Below are positions 24,131 through 36,351 of a stretch of 64,000 bases of DNA, one piece after another (position 1 is the stretch's first letter; every line of letters starts with the position of its first letter). Below the pieces are notes generated by a model. That model was not told the origin of the DNA, ran no database searches, and saw only the letters and a list, made by a program, of their open reading frames with translations. The translations under genes and the position numbers were made by a program. This DNA comes from Phragmites australis. Taxonomy: Eukaryota; Streptophyta; Magnoliopsida; Poales; Poaceae. The DNA is taken from the NCBI RefSeq assembly GCF_958298935.1, contig NC_084942.1:6703501-6767500 (forward strand), in the 5' to 3' direction.

Positions 24131-26977
24131 CTTAATAAGTAGTTTTATGTTTGGCAGGAGCAATCCACTCCCCCTTTCCGTTAGATTAACTTCAACTATA
24201 TTCTTTTTATTTTTTTTCTTCCCGATTATTTTTTAATTACTATTTTCTTTATTTACTCTTATCTTCAATAGTTTTACTTCGAGAGGATTCGTGAAGTGAA
24301 AAGAGATATAATCCCGTCCTGAATGGAATGACTTTAAGAATCTCTTCGTGATAGGAACTGTGAAAAGAAACCGTTGAAACGCTAAAGAGAACGAAAATCC
24401 CGTTGTGAAGAGATTCTAAACCCTGAAGAGAAATTTGAAGATGGTCTTATAGAATTCCTGCTCCTTCCCTTGCATTTCAAGTCCAAAAAATTCCAACTCA
24501 AAAGTTTCAAGTAAAAAAAAATTCCAACTCAAAAAGTTTCAATTCCAAGAAATTTCACGTCAACAGGTTTCAACTTGAAAAATTGAAAAAAAAACAAAAA
24601 CATGAAAAAGCTAGGGTTTGAAGCACTCCGGCAGAGATGCCTGGTCAGACTGAGGTGTGGTGTGCGCTCGGCGACGGTTCGGGCTCGAAGCACTCGCGAC
24701 AGAGAGATTAGGAAGGGAGAAATGGGAGAGGGCTTTCCTGTTTTGGCCTTCGGACAGCTAATGAAAAAAAAAATTGCGAGCTAAATATCTTGAGTGTGCG
24801 TGCATTTTAACAATTTCGGTTCTCCACGGCCCCTCTACCAACCGAGCAAGAGCTTGTTTGTAAATATTTTTCTGTAAGTAGTAAAAAGAGAAAACTCAAA
24901 ACAAATCTTATGTGCATTATCATAATTTGTTGTAGAGTACTTAATTACTAATTGGAGCATTGGTTCCCTTTTGAAATTCAGGCAATTCTATCATTTGAAA
25001 AACCAATAATGATTTTGGCGGCTTCTTTTCCCATAAATAAAATATTAAACCATAAGAAAACAAAGATATATGAAAGCACAAAAACAAATGATACATACAG
25101 TATGTCAAGACACGAAAATATAATAAAATAATCGTTAATCAACATGTCAATTTTGCAAAGATTGAAATGAAAAACATAATAACTCAGATGTTTTTTTTCC
25201 TTCCTTTGTGAGAAAAGAATTGGTACTCACAAGTCACATCACTTGAACTGAAGATGCCGTCAAGGACAATTCCAGATCTCAAGGTGGCTCACCATGATCA
25301 AGATAAACTAGGCGGATTCGCACGCCTACACCGCGTCCGTTTTTTTTCACAGAACATGATAAAAGAAGACTAAAAAAATTAGGTTCACCAATTTTGAGCA
25401 TCTCAATATTTATTTATGAATTTATTAATATTTAACACATTCATTTAATTATGGAGAAATCAGTATTATTTTTATTCATCCACATAATTTTAATATGTAG
25501 ACGACAGTAATACGAACCTAACAAAATTTGTTTCATATTTTTTTTGAGTTTTAGATATTTTTCTGTGTATTTTAGATTATTTCAACCAATTTATCAATAT
25601 AACTATTATACCTTTTGCTATTTTTCTAGAATTTTCTAAAAAAATATATTATACATGTAAATATATAGATACATATATACATATATACATATACATATCT
25701 GTATCCATATATATATATATACATGTACACATAAGCATAGCTCACATAAACAGTAGCTACAGTGTTTGACCCCTACCATCGCTCTAATTCTTGAAGCTAT
25801 TGATTTCATTGCATGACGCACCGTTCGGTAACAAAGAAAGCATGCATGCGCCTGAGTAAGGGAGCATCTCAAAATAGAGTACCTACAACGGTAGGTACGT
25901 AGGAACCTAACAACTCCAACTCGTCATTTCTTTGAGAAATCTCGTATACTCATCATTCATCGTAGCAAGATTTTTTTTTTCCACACAAAAGGTTTGCGCG
26001 TCTTTATCATAGCAAGATTTCGACCCACCGGTCCCATAAGACCTTAACTCCCTCTCCTCCCTTTTTTGGCTAAATATCCGGTGAAAACCGCACTTCAGAT
26101 GTTTACTATTTCATCACTATAGATATTGTTTGTCAGTTTCATATCTTACGATGAAATTGAATGTCACCGTGGTTGTATAATATCATATCCTTGTGAATCT
26201 TTTTAGAATTGTTCATAACTTCTAGATATTTTTTTAGGGGTTCTAAGCTTCCACCAACAAGGTGGTTTTCATGAGACTTCTTTTTTCTCTTCTTTGCCTC
26301 TCATATTCATTACCATCCCGATCACTCCAATTGACGCCTTCTCTATCTATCTATCTCAAAAAAGTCCTCGCTCTCACCATCATGGCCTTCTCTTGTTGCA
26401 GCTATTGCCATCTCTCTCTCTCTCTAGAAGGCGGAGTTGTTTGAACCATGTGGATCCCTCGCGCCGCATCGCCATTCACGCGGATCGCACGGGCAGGAAT
26501 AATGGCAGTACCATGCACAAGCACAGTCTTCAATTCAAACAAGCATTTGAAGGCGGGAAATCCAGCAGCAGAAATTTTCACAATGCAAGCAGGATTTCCA
26601 TCTCCTCCTTGGTCCTTTGCCAATCTTTTTAGGGCCCGTTTGGATTGGAGGAATTTCAAAGGATTCAGGATTATGTGCTTCAGCTACTGTAACAGCGTTT
26701 GGAACGGAGGATTCGTCCATTCCTTTTCTCTGGAAAGTTTCCTATACCAGTACGATTTGGAGGAATGGAAACATGAACCAAAACTGAAATCAAATTTTCC
26801 TCATCCGCCATGGAGGACAGGAGCATCGATCTCCATCGGGTGCCCCAGTGCTCACGAGATGTGGATGTCCATGACCTCGATTTGTCAGAGAGATGTGCTC
26901 AATGAAGCAACATGGGAATGATATGGAAGAAAAGGTAAGGAAGAACGGGGAAAGTGCTTTTAGGGGCACGTTTGGTA
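24131..26977. other. Intergenic region, no gene recognised
   Basis: AT-rich DNA between two divergent sections. It holds a short ladder of 'ttccaactcaaaa(a)gtttcaa' repeats at about 24,490-24,560 and an AT microsatellite at 25645-25730. A GC-richer patch at about 26,450-26,630 is open in more than one frame but resembles no family I know. From 26,632 a 'gggcccgtttggattgg' motif suggests the edge of another MITE. Confidence 0.45.
25645..25730. repeat. (AT/ATAC)n microsatellite
   Basis: A run of interrupted 'atatac' and 'atatat' units over ~85 bp, giving a low-complexity frame on the opposite strand that is not a gene. Confidence 0.85.
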
Positions 26978-27142
26978 AGAAAGAAATTTTATGAGGCCCA
27001 CACGTAGAACCCTGGTGAAACCCTCATTCGCGCCGTGTACGCACGATTGCACAGTGCGTGTGCGTGCCTATGCACGCGGGGGCACATATCGTGGCGCTAC
27101 GTAGGTCTATATGAAGGACCTGACCTCATAAAATTTCTTTCC
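26978..27142. mobile_element. 165-bp Mutator-type MITE with 9-bp target duplication
   Basis: The same 9 bp, CGTTTGGTA, stands at 26969-26977 and 27143-27151. Immediately inside are inverted ends: left AGAAAGAAATTTTATGAGG, right (reverse complement) GGAAAGAAATTTTATGAGG. A 9-bp duplication is the hallmark of the Mutator superfamily. At 165 bp it has no coding capacity and would depend on a transposase elsewhere. The class assignment rests on duplication length and end structure alone. Confidence 0.75.
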
Positions 27143-27217
27143 CGTTTGGTACCCCGTCGGTGTGCGCCCACGCTCACGAGGGCTACTGCTTGGTTTGGTG
27201 CTCGTGTCTCCCTCTAA

Positions 27218-27546
27218 GGCTATCTCCAGTAGGTTTGGTTTCCACTGCTACAGTGTCCCGCAAAAAATACTGTACCACTCGAATTTGCGCTTCTAGCAGA
27301 TGCGGTATTCAGTGCTACAGTGTTAAGGAGATAATCGGGTACTCCAAATTTTGTAAAACACTGTAACAACCACAAATATTCTTTATAGAGATTGACTGTT
27401 GGTCCGGATGGATGAGAAGAATAATAGAAGGTAGAAAATAGTGTAACTGCTGCAGATAGAAAAAAATAAAGAGTATTGTAATAGTGTAAGAGAATACTAT
27501 AATAGTATTATAAGGATAAATTTTTAAATATCTACTGAAAATGGCC
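27218..27546. mobile_element. Tourist-like (PIF/Harbinger) MITE, 329 bp, TAA target duplication
   Basis: The terminal inverted repeats are GGCTATCTCCAGTAG (left) and GGCCATTTTCAGTAG (right, reverse complement). They are flanked by TAA at 27215-27217 and 27547-27549. The 3-bp T-A-rich duplication and the 'ggc.atctccag' ends fit the grass Tourist type. The interior repeats 'ctgctacagtgt'-like text, common in such elements. It has no coding capacity. Confidence 0.75.
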
Positions 27547-27549
27547 TAA

Positions 27550-29601
27550 CAAACACGCTCACATCATTTGTAATTTAGCGGTCACGTGTGGCTGATTCCG
27601 CGACGACTGAGTCCTTCGCCAAAGAATTGGCGTGTTGACAGATTGGCCAGGCGTGCTGGGTCTCAATCCAAACAGCCTATTACTTAGGTGTACTGTGGAG
27701 TAGATTTTTTTACCGATCTAAAGCATACTTAATCAACGGTGGATAAATATTCCGAATTTTTATGTTGGATTTACCTATTCTTTGGATAATGTATTCCTGC
27801 GTTCCAAACACAAGCACCTCTTCCTACTCACTTAATGTGTTTTTCCTTTCCTCTGTTTTGCAATGGCATTCATATGGTTTTCCTGTGTTGTGTTTTTACC
27901 GATTGCTCTGTTTTCTATTCCTTTGTTCACCCTTAATGATGTCTAAACTGCCAACCCTTTCACTTGCCTGTCAGGCTATCTCGATGAATGATGGAATGCT
28001 GCTGTGCCACTAGCACTAATAATTCAGGCATGGCATGTGAAGCGTGGGGACAATGGACCAGGAGACGCAGAGCCTTTTTCTGGCCCGCTGTTCAACTTTA
28101 CATTTTGTTTGAAACAAGGGGCATTGGAGGACCACATTCTTGAAGAGTTCGATCATGCGGAAGATATGGATTTGTACTCTACTTCAGAGGTACTAAGAGC
28201 ATGTTTAGTAAAGCTCTAACTCTAATAATTCTTAGAGTTAGGTATTTTTAGTTTTAGAAATTTGTAAAGTTGAAGTCATAGGTATATTAAGAATATTTGA
28301 GTGAGCCATTTTATTCTTATTTTAAATTTAAAAAAAGTCTAAACTGCTTTATTTTAACTTATAATCTTAAAATCTGATGGGACTCTAAAAGTTAGAGCTT
28401 TCACAACAGAACTTTCGCATCGTGTCTCAGTCCCTTCCTATTGATTGATTGGATGGTGCAATTATCAGATTATGTTTTTGCATCCAGTCTGGTTTTTTGA
28501 AAAAAAGAAGAAGAAATGTGTGCATCCAGTCTTACGGTACAAGATCTGGCAGTTTATGGAGTACTATAGTTTAGTTCTGTGCTTAAGGAGAAAAAGAACA
28601 GAGCTGCTCCTCTTTTTCGCAATGGAACTCGCTTGCATGAGCATGGGCTGGTTAGTTCATAAAGATTCGACCCAGTTTTTCTTTTCATTATTTTCCATGC
28701 AAAACATGTTTTTCTAGTTTTGCTCCAGGAAACTGAAAATTAATAGGGAAAATTCCAGACCCGGCCTGGATCTAAAATCGCCGGCCCACTTTTTCTTGAG
28801 GCCTTCGAATTTCATCACTACTTGCATATGTTCGTCAAGTAAAAAAAAAAATGGCATTTCAAACATCGACGCAACTTGGACAGTCAAATTCTACTACATT
28901 TTATGTCTAAATTATGGCAGTAATATTTTTCCCACACAAATCTACACATACCATTATAGTACAGGAGATGTAAACCTTGAATGAACCACAAATTTTGAAA
29001 CGTCACCGACTAGCGGGAGCATCCATCAGTTCTCTATTCCAAGTACGAAACGACCGATCAGAAGGGTCGAAGACTACAAAGAGAAACACAGGCGCATCAC
29101 AGATGTTAAAACCACTTATCAGAGGCAACAAGCAGGCAAGACTATTGCAACTTCACAGGTTTCACCAAAATTTGCAAATCTCTAAATCATGCATGACAGG
29201 AAACCGTTTGGTCCTGGCCCTTTTCTGTTAGATTCTATGTATAGTCGATGAAGAACGCACTCAGGAAATGACAAGAACTTAACTTAATTCCTGCATGGTC
29301 ACACATTACACAGTTGGAATCTAAAGCAGACAATCCAGTAGAGTACAGAGCATTAGGGCTTGAGGTCACACACACTACGGTTAGTCAGTAGTTGGAACTA
29401 CTGACTCTACAACTGGAGGCATCCTCAAGCACCAACCACCAACAATACCAAAACGAGGTATTCAAATCTTATACTTGTCCTAACCTGAGAGAGATAACTT
29501 GGTGCAACAGCTAATCAGCGCTACATCCCCAATGGTTGTTTCTTTACAACACTGTCAGCGCTCCTTAGTTCTTGGAGCATCAGCCATCAAATCTCCTAGA
29601 C
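27550..29601. other. Intergenic region and 3' flank of the Alfin-like gene
   Basis: I find no gene. Reading frames near 27,760-28,720 are AT-rich, without domains or splice partners. The last 200-300 bp before 29602 probably include the 3' UTR of the minus-strand Alfin-like gene. Confidence 0.5.
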
Positions 29602-32600
29602 TCATGCTTTGGCTCTCTTGCTGCTTGTGCTACACGAGGGGCACTTGTATTGCTTGATGTGCTCCGCCTTGGCTGGAGTGATCTTTACGCACTTACCGTG
29701 GAACCATTTCTCACATAAGTCGCAGCAGATCCAGAACTCGTCTTGTCCATAATTTTGACCACACGCACCGCACAGCGCACTCTCATGATCTTCCTGCTGT
29801 TCCCCTTCCTCCCCTTCACTCTCTTCCTCATCCTTTGGAGGTGGCATCTTCGCGCCCCTTGAGTTGGGTTCTGGTTGGCGTGAGGGCTGCGTTTTCAAAT
29901 ATTTAGTGTCAAAAGAGAATCATGGACTTAGCTGGCTGATTCTCAGGTAAAGCAATGTCACAATGTAATGGAAAATTTTGTACCTTCGAGCCAGATTTGT
30001 TACTTTTACTGTTGCTCTTTGGAGTTTTTTCTTTGGGCTCTTTCTTGGCAGTACCTGTGACAACCTCATATATGGTGGGAAGGTTATTGATCATGTTGAA
30101 AAGCCGTCTTCTGCAAGGCAACCACCAGAAAGCAATTCAAAGTCAAACAACTAATTATACAAAGGAACTTTTGTCCCCGCATAGTTTTGATGAAAATCTA
30201 TAGTATGGAGTTCGGTAGATGTATGGAGATAAGCACTTCTCAACAAAGATATATAAATAAATATAACCTCTAGATATGATTTGCCATAATATGGTGAGAG
30301 AAGAAGCAAAGAACTTGTGTTGCAAAGCTTACAGTGTGCATCAAAGTCATGGCACATCAAGAAATAGTCCTAAGCCAAACCAATCAAAACACTCCAGTCT
30401 CCAGTATACCAGTTATGGTTATCTAAACTACTCCTTCCGTCTCAAAATAGATGATGTTTCAGATTGAGCACAAGTATTAAGATGAAAGATAAGATAACCA
30501 TCTTACCCACTATTAATACCATTCAATGCATGGGAAATAAGACTTGCATTGGAAAGTAAGTTGCTTAATTGAGGCGTAAGACTGGAAACTTGGACTAAAG
30601 TTACCTCAAAATTGTATAACGCCATATATTTTGAACATTGTAGAAGAGGCTAAAACATCATCTATTTTGAGACGGAGGGAGTAAAAGGCAACACAAGTAA
30701 ATTTGATGCCAACAGATTGGTGTTAACTAATTAATTCAATGAAATGGCACAGGTAAATCATATTTTGAAAATAACCAGCAGTGCACACTGACACTATCTA
30801 CTTCTCATGCTCCACCCTGCTCTATAGCTGCAAGCCGCAGCTCACTTGCTAGTGCAACTGGGCCACAAATGTCGTTAGCAATGTGAGCAGATATGGGAGG
30901 GTGGTGGCAATATGGTAGGCTGAAAACACATGAGTGGTTGATCAGCACAGCTGTGGCATCATGGGCAGCCTTGGACACGGCATGAACAGGGCTGAGCTAG
31001 TGGCCACACCATGGATAGTGCATAGGAGTTTCAAGGTCTAATTGGTGACCAGCAACTGCTCAATTTTCCTTTTATTGGTAGGAGGGTTAAAAATGGTCAT
31101 TCAGCCCAGGTCAAACCCACTGGCTGCTGATTCTTATCAGAGTGGTAAATAAACGCCAATTCCCACCAATAGAATGACACTGGAGTGTTGATTGCAGTGA
31201 CAAACGTACAAAAGCAGAATTCCCTAGTGGTATATATATATATGCAAATCACCCTATCTAGTGGATATATTTTTTCATTGTTGTATTAGATTATATTTCT
31301 TCTGCTACTTTTTTTTGTAATCCATTGAATTGATTGATGATTATTATTTTCATACTTGACATAAATGGTGCTTACTAGATGATTTTAGAAAAAAATTTAC
31401 AATAGTTCTGTTTCTATTGCATTATAGTTTGGTCACGAAAAAGAATACTCATTACTGAAACCATTGTTTTGCGAACTATATGAAACTTACACTGAAATGA
31501 AGCAGCCAGAAAAATATCGAGCAGAATTCTTATGGAAAGTACAAATGAAATACCTGGATTCCTTGTCAAACCCAAACCTTGCTCCAAAATAAAATGCAAC
31601 GGACAATAGCCAGGAATCACTATGCACTGCAACAAGTGCCAACCAATCTTTTTCGTTCATCCCATCCCGAGCAAAATTAATTCCCAGAGCTGGCTCTGGG
31701 AGTTCAGGAGGGACCTCCTCTGCAGGCAAATTCACCTCCCATGTCTCATTGGGAAGTCCATACAGACACAGGTTCTCCTTCTCTGAACCGAAAAAAAGAG
31801 ATAATTTCTCAAATTAGTAGTTCGTGGTCCTTTTCAAGCTCTAGACCTCAAACAGTTCACTTAAAAAGAAGAAATTGGATTAAGATACTTTAAAGCTGAA
31901 ACTCTGTGGCCACAAACAAATAGGACGAAAAGGGGTGTATGTCTGACTGATTCATCCATTTGAAACTGAGTACTCCATGAAACAAGAAAAAGGGAACACA
32001 AAAGAGCAGACTGTATAACCAAATACATGTAACAAATGGCCTGATGATCCTTTAATAACACAATGATACGAAGAAATCAGCCCCATCTCAACTAACAAGG
32101 AGGCCATTGTATGGGGATTTGTTTGTCTCTCCCACCAAACTTGAGCAACCCATCTTGCATTGCAAATGACACACCGCAGTAAGCACATTAAGTTATCATT
32201 TTGATTTTTTTAGAGAACATCTTTTCCTGAGTTAAGCATTTAATAGTCACGAGAATTTACTTGTGGTGCAAGTTTGTAATAATGCATCTGTGAATTTTTT
32301 TTCATAAATGTAAGTTTAGAAAACATAATTTTTCTGTTCCTATCCAAAATTATCAGTGACTAGAGCATTTCCTATTTTGCATCAGTAACCAATTATCTTA
32401 AAAGTGGTGTCAAACAAGTGGCAAAATGTGGAGTAAAACATGGAAAAGATGCAGTGACAAAGTGTTTGTACCTTTGCATTGCACACACCCCCAAACTCAA
32501 TTATAACATCTGCAAGAATTTAGGTGCCTAGAAAGAATAACAATGTTATCCTGACACCCCCATTACCTCACATCACTCGCTCGCTCAGAAACAAGATATC

Positions 32601-33309
32601 CCGAAAATGCCCCTAGAAGATTGCAGGAGAAGTCATTGTCCAGGAGCATAACAGTAAATGGACAGCCGCACATCTTTTTCTGCTGACAGGCCGGCCGTTC
32701 GGTCGACCAATTGTCAGAAGATAAGGATTCCGCCGTCTACCTTTCTGCTTTCCCTCCCACCAGATGAACAGCACCCTCACGGAGTCGAGCGCAAAGCGCA
32801 GCACGCACAAGAATCGAGCAGAAATTCCACGGAAAATAGTACCCCAGGACACATCGGAACCCAAAACTTGGCACAGAGACTCCCCAGATTGAGGATTAAA
32901 ACTCGCAAATAAGCGAAATAGATCCCTAAAATCAGTTTTTGGGAGGAGATGCCATCGATTTCAAAGCAAACATACTCTAAACTGTTCCAGCAAAACAAGC
33001 AAGCCCACCCAAAACCCTAGAAATCCCCGGCCCAAACGAACCGAGCCAAATCGAATCGAATCGGGGGAGCAGAGCAAGCTCACCTGGGTCGCACATCACG
33101 TAGAACTTCTCCACATCTACAGCACCAGCGAGAACCAGTCAGAACTCGGAAACCCCAACGGAGCCAGCGGGGTAGGTAAGGCGAGGCAAGGTGAGCTTAC
33201 CGGTGGTGAGGGCCCTGATCAGGCCGGCCCGCCGCGCGCGGAAGTCACGGAAGACGTCCTCCGCTGTGCGGGGGACCGGCGGCGGTCCCATGAAGCCACC
33301 GGCGTCCAT
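29602..33309 (-). CDS. Alfin1-like PHD-finger protein, 5 exons
   Basis: Exons on the minus strand: 33309-33201 (starts ATGGACGCCGG), 33116-33084, 31782-31554, 30110-29984, 29886-29602 (ends TGA). Junctions are GT-AG and in phase, giving 260 aa, normal for the Alfin1-like family. The N-terminal ~145 residues form the conserved Alfin domain ([16 protein letters not shown] near the start, then [20 protein letters not shown]). An acidic, lysine-rich linker follows. A C-terminal C4HC3 PHD finger spans about residues 205-251 ([21 protein letters not shown]). In plants these nuclear proteins bind H3K4me3 through the PHD aromatic cage and act in chromatin-based repression and stress or seed programmes. 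That role is family knowledge. Intron 2 is ~1.3 kb. Intron 3 (30111-31553) carries a Stowaway MITE. The first exon is GC-rich and lies beside a run of G just upstream of the ATG. No defect was seen. Confidence 0.96.
30431..30681. mobile_element. Stowaway MITE (251 bp) in an intron of the Alfin-like gene
   Basis: The ends are CTCCTTCCGTCTCAAAATAG and its inverted counterpart CTATTTTGAGACGGAGGGAG, flanked by TA at 30429-30430 and 30682-30683. These are the typical Tc1/mariner-derived Stowaway termini and target. It lies wholly in intron 3 of the host gene, away from the splice sites. Confidence 0.92.
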
Positions 33310-34540
33310 TGGCCCGGGGGGGGGGGGGGGAGCTGCGCTCGGGAGGGAGGGGGCTAGGGTTTTGGGAGGGGAGGTGCCGCTCGGGGTTGCGAGGGCGAGG
33401 AGTCGATTGGAATTCGAAGCAAAAGCAGAGGGGAACCAAAGAGGGTGAGTTTTAAGACTTTTGAGAGTTGAGACCAAACACAAACACGGACTTCACCATT
33501 GCATACTCCCTCCCTCCGTTAATAATATTTTATTTTAGACTAGTTAAATGGTCGTATGTTGTAATAGGAGTTAAAAAAAATTTACGGGTAATAAATTGAA
33601 GCATAACGATTATGCGAGAAATCATTCTACAGTAAGAAAATATTCCATAAGGATCACGTCTTTATGTGCATATAACAAAAACATAATGTTCAAATAACAT
33701 TAACAATGAACAATAAAATCTTACGCATTGAATATGATGCTTCAAAGGAAGAAACAAGTAGTGTTCAATAAAAACCAAATCATTAAGTAGTTCATATAAT
33801 AAATTGTATATGATCAGAAAAAAAACACTAAATTTACCAATATTTTAACTCTGCAGGTGTGCTTTGTTGCTCGATCAAATACCAACCTAGTGTTTTTGTT
33901 TATGCCTCCAGTTGCGCCACCAGCATCTCCTACGACCCGACAACCTTAAGATTAGCTTGAACATAGTGTTGCCTTCATCTTTCCACCAATTCTTGTATCG
34001 TAGTTAATTCAAGGAATTTAATGAAAAAATCCTAGGCCCATTTGAGGGAACATATTCGATTAAATAGTAGGCAACATTATGTTCACCCATAGTGGATGAT
34101 GTTGTAGAAATAGTAATATGCTCATGCGCTGCAACAGTTTCAAAATAGTGCCCAATATAATGCTATAAAGGGATCAATTTATTGAATATTCATTCGTTTA
34201 GATTCGTTACAACATCATCCAATGTGGGTGTGGTCAGATTTCGAGAAATAATTCTACTTGCTTATATCTCGGCATTACGCAGTCACAACAGTAGTGAAAT
34301 TGTATAAATGACATCTCCTAGGTTCTCGCTACAAGATGTTGACATATGCAAGACAATGAGACGAAGTACCACTAACGTCTAAACCATAATATATCACCGA
34401 TGTTTTATTTCAAACAATTCCAACAGGATAGCAATATCTCTAACGGTAAGCACCCCACATCATAGCATAACATCAGATGTTCTGCTGCTTTCATCGACCC
34501 ATGTTCCTATCTTAGTACAAGGATATCGCATAAAGCTCAG
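33310..34540. other. Promoter side of the Alfin-like gene and AT-rich intergenic DNA
   Basis: The 5' leader probably occupies the first 150-170 bp above the ATG. Beyond it, 33,550-34,500 is AT-rich with faint coding-like texture on the minus strand, perhaps an old transposon remnant, but no domain is recognisable. The boundary with the GC-rich retroelement nest near 34,540 is approximate. Confidence 0.45.
33505..33545. mobile_element. Single Stowaway-like terminus
   Basis: The stretch 'TA CTCCCTCCCTCCGTTAATAA' resembles one end of a Stowaway element, but no matching inverted end was found downstream. It is therefore a truncated or decayed copy in the Alfin-like promoter region. Confidence 0.4.
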
Positions 34541-34969
34541 TGAGCCGGCCCCTCCAAACGGGCTGGAACTGCGTTTTTGAGCAAGGTGCGGAAGAGTGGT
34601 CGAAGGTGTATTCCGGTCCACCCGTCAGTGCTGGTGAGTTCCCTTTGTAGTTGGGTTCTCGATCTGCCGATGTGAGCCGTCTTTTTTCTTTCAAAGAGCT
34701 GCCTCCCGCTGGAGCGTGCGACGAAGATCGTGGAGGTGATCCTGGGCCCCCTACTATCGCGGAGTGGAAGCGGCGGGTGGCCATGGCACGGAGTTGGGAG
34801 CGGTACAATCGTGTCTGTTTTTACCTTGCCATGATGGCTCCGGCATGGCGGGATCCTCCAGAGCTTAGGGCTGCTGGAAAACGAGCACGTGGCTGCTGCA
34901 CTTCAGCTGACCTTGCTGCACTCGGCGGGGGTTGGTCCCTTCGAAGCACTGGAGCGGTAGGTGTCGGAC

Positions 34970-35251
34970 TCCGTGGTTGAGGCCTTCCAGCCAGAGGCAC
35001 CTTCGGTGGAGATTGGCGCAGCCTTGGAGAGCTTCCGTCGCGGTGTATGGGTGAAACATGCCCGGAACGTGACGTTGTGTTTCATGGCCAGTCAGGGGGC
35101 TCTGGGTGCCTCAGGGGGCCTTCGCCTCAGTTCTTTGTTGGGAGGCCTGGTGCTTCGCTCGGAGTCTATGGTTGCTTCGCGACCCTTTGGAGGAGTTTTC
35201 TCTGGCATTAATGCCCCTCCGGAGCCAAGCGTGGATGCCCCGGGGGTGTAG
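34970..35251 (+). pseudogene. C-terminal piece of a retrotransposon accessory ORF (family A, copy 1)
   Basis: One plus frame reads VVEAFQPEAPSVEIGAALES and continues through GVWVKHARNV to a stop after PPEPSVDAPGV. Upstream, the same kind of text continues with a stop codon and frame changes. The composition and the position before the purine tract resemble accessory proteins of grass gypsy elements, but I cannot name a domain. The second copy at 42,200-42,470 is more broken. Confidence 0.4.
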
Positions 35252-35576
35252 CTCTATCACGGCTGCCTTTGTTTTCTTTTCTTTCCCAGGGAGGGGGCTG
35301 GGTTCTAGTATGTTGACCGCCTCCTTCTGCTTTATGTATATAACCTTGCCTTTATTTGATGAAAACCGCGGATGTCTTCCTGTGTTTTACCTGTGTTGTC
35401 TCTGGGACGTTTGAGCCTTTGAGTTTTAACCGGAGTCTGCTCGGCGTGTATAGGTATGGCGGCCCGAGGCCGGAGGAGGCCTCATCCGTACCTTGGATAG
35501 TGCCTTCGGGGAGGGATCGAGTGCGTCTGGTGCATCGGGGGCTACTCTGTTCGTTCGTCGGCGGAGTCACTTTGTT

Positions 35577-36080
35577 ATGCCCCGTAATTCCGATGGGCGT
35601 GTTGACCCGCAGGTGGCTGCCGATGTTTTGATTAAGGTTAAGCCGGAGGATCCCCCAACGTCCGCTCCGGATGTATGCTTTACTGCAAGAGATGACTGGT
35701 GTGCGGCCCGAACGGCCCGGGAGGTTGCCGGCTCGCGCTTCTTACAGCGCTTCGTCCTTCCCTGGGGTTCTGACGGAAGGGTGCCTTCGGAAATTCTCGA
35801 GTCTACCTTGGGTGAGGTGAAGGTGCAGGAGGCACAGGCTGCGGAGGCCTCGTTGGCGGGGCAGGGGGAGGAGCTGGACCTCTCGGTCTTCGACTCGTAT
35901 CCCTTCCCGGTGGATTTTTTGTCTTGTCAGGGTCGAGTCCCCTTTGATGGAGGGGGCTTGCGTCGGCCTCTCATGCGCAGTTGTCGTGGACGACTCTTCA
36001 GGTCCCGTGGTGTGTCCGGGAGGAGTGGCGGTCGGGCACCCTCATCTTCCCATAGTGGTAAGGGGGGCGTAGTAGGCTAG
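35577..36080 (+). CDS. Unidentified retroelement ORF, copy 1
   Basis: The frame opens MPRNSDGRVDPQVAADVL and contains DDWCAARTAREVAGS, FLQRFVLPWGSDGRVPSEIL and GEVKVQEAQAAEAS. It ends about 250 bp before the purine tract. The same frame stays open in copy 2 (42798-43358) with mostly conservative changes, which argues for former coding function. I recognise no family. It could be an accessory ORF of element A or a fortuitous frame in GC-rich DNA. Confidence 0.35.
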   Translation: MPRNSDGRVDPQVAADVLIKVKPEDPPTSAPDVCFTARDDWCAARTAREVAGSRFLQRFVLPWGSDGRVPSEILESTLGEVKVQEAQAAEASLAGQGEELDLSVFDSYPFPVDFLSCQGRVPFDGGGLRRPLMRSCRGRLFRSRGVSGRSGGRAPSSSHSGKGGVVG

Positions 36081-36351
36081 CCAGTTTGCTGGGCATAGAT
36101 TCGATGTACAGCGGTTAACTGTATAAAAAGACTTTTGTATGTTCTTTTTTCTCGTCCTTTTTGATGATTGATTCCGCTGACGTTTCGCCTGTGTTGCTTG
36201 TCCCAGCCCCTTCGCATCTTGTGGTTGTCTGGGGCCACGGTGTGCGAGACTTTGAGGGGTATCGGAAGGGTCGGGTGATAGACTCAGTTTTGTTGGTGTT
36301 TTTATCCCCTCACCATGCCTAGGGCGGCCTGGCCTTAGAAATGACGGGGGG

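Noticed and set aside
26402..26921. Overlapping ORFs on both strands (85 and 157 codons)
   Set aside because: Neither shows a known domain or splice partners. Part of the plus ORF crosses MITE-like sequence. Kept only as an unexplained GC-rich patch.
26632..27676. One large MITE or hAT element bounded by GTTTGGATTG inverted motifs
   Set aside because: The ends match only roughly and no target duplication was found. The two inner MITEs are better supported.
33191..33448. 85-codon plus ORF
   Set aside because: Antisense to exon 1 and leader of the Alfin-like gene, produced by high GC content.
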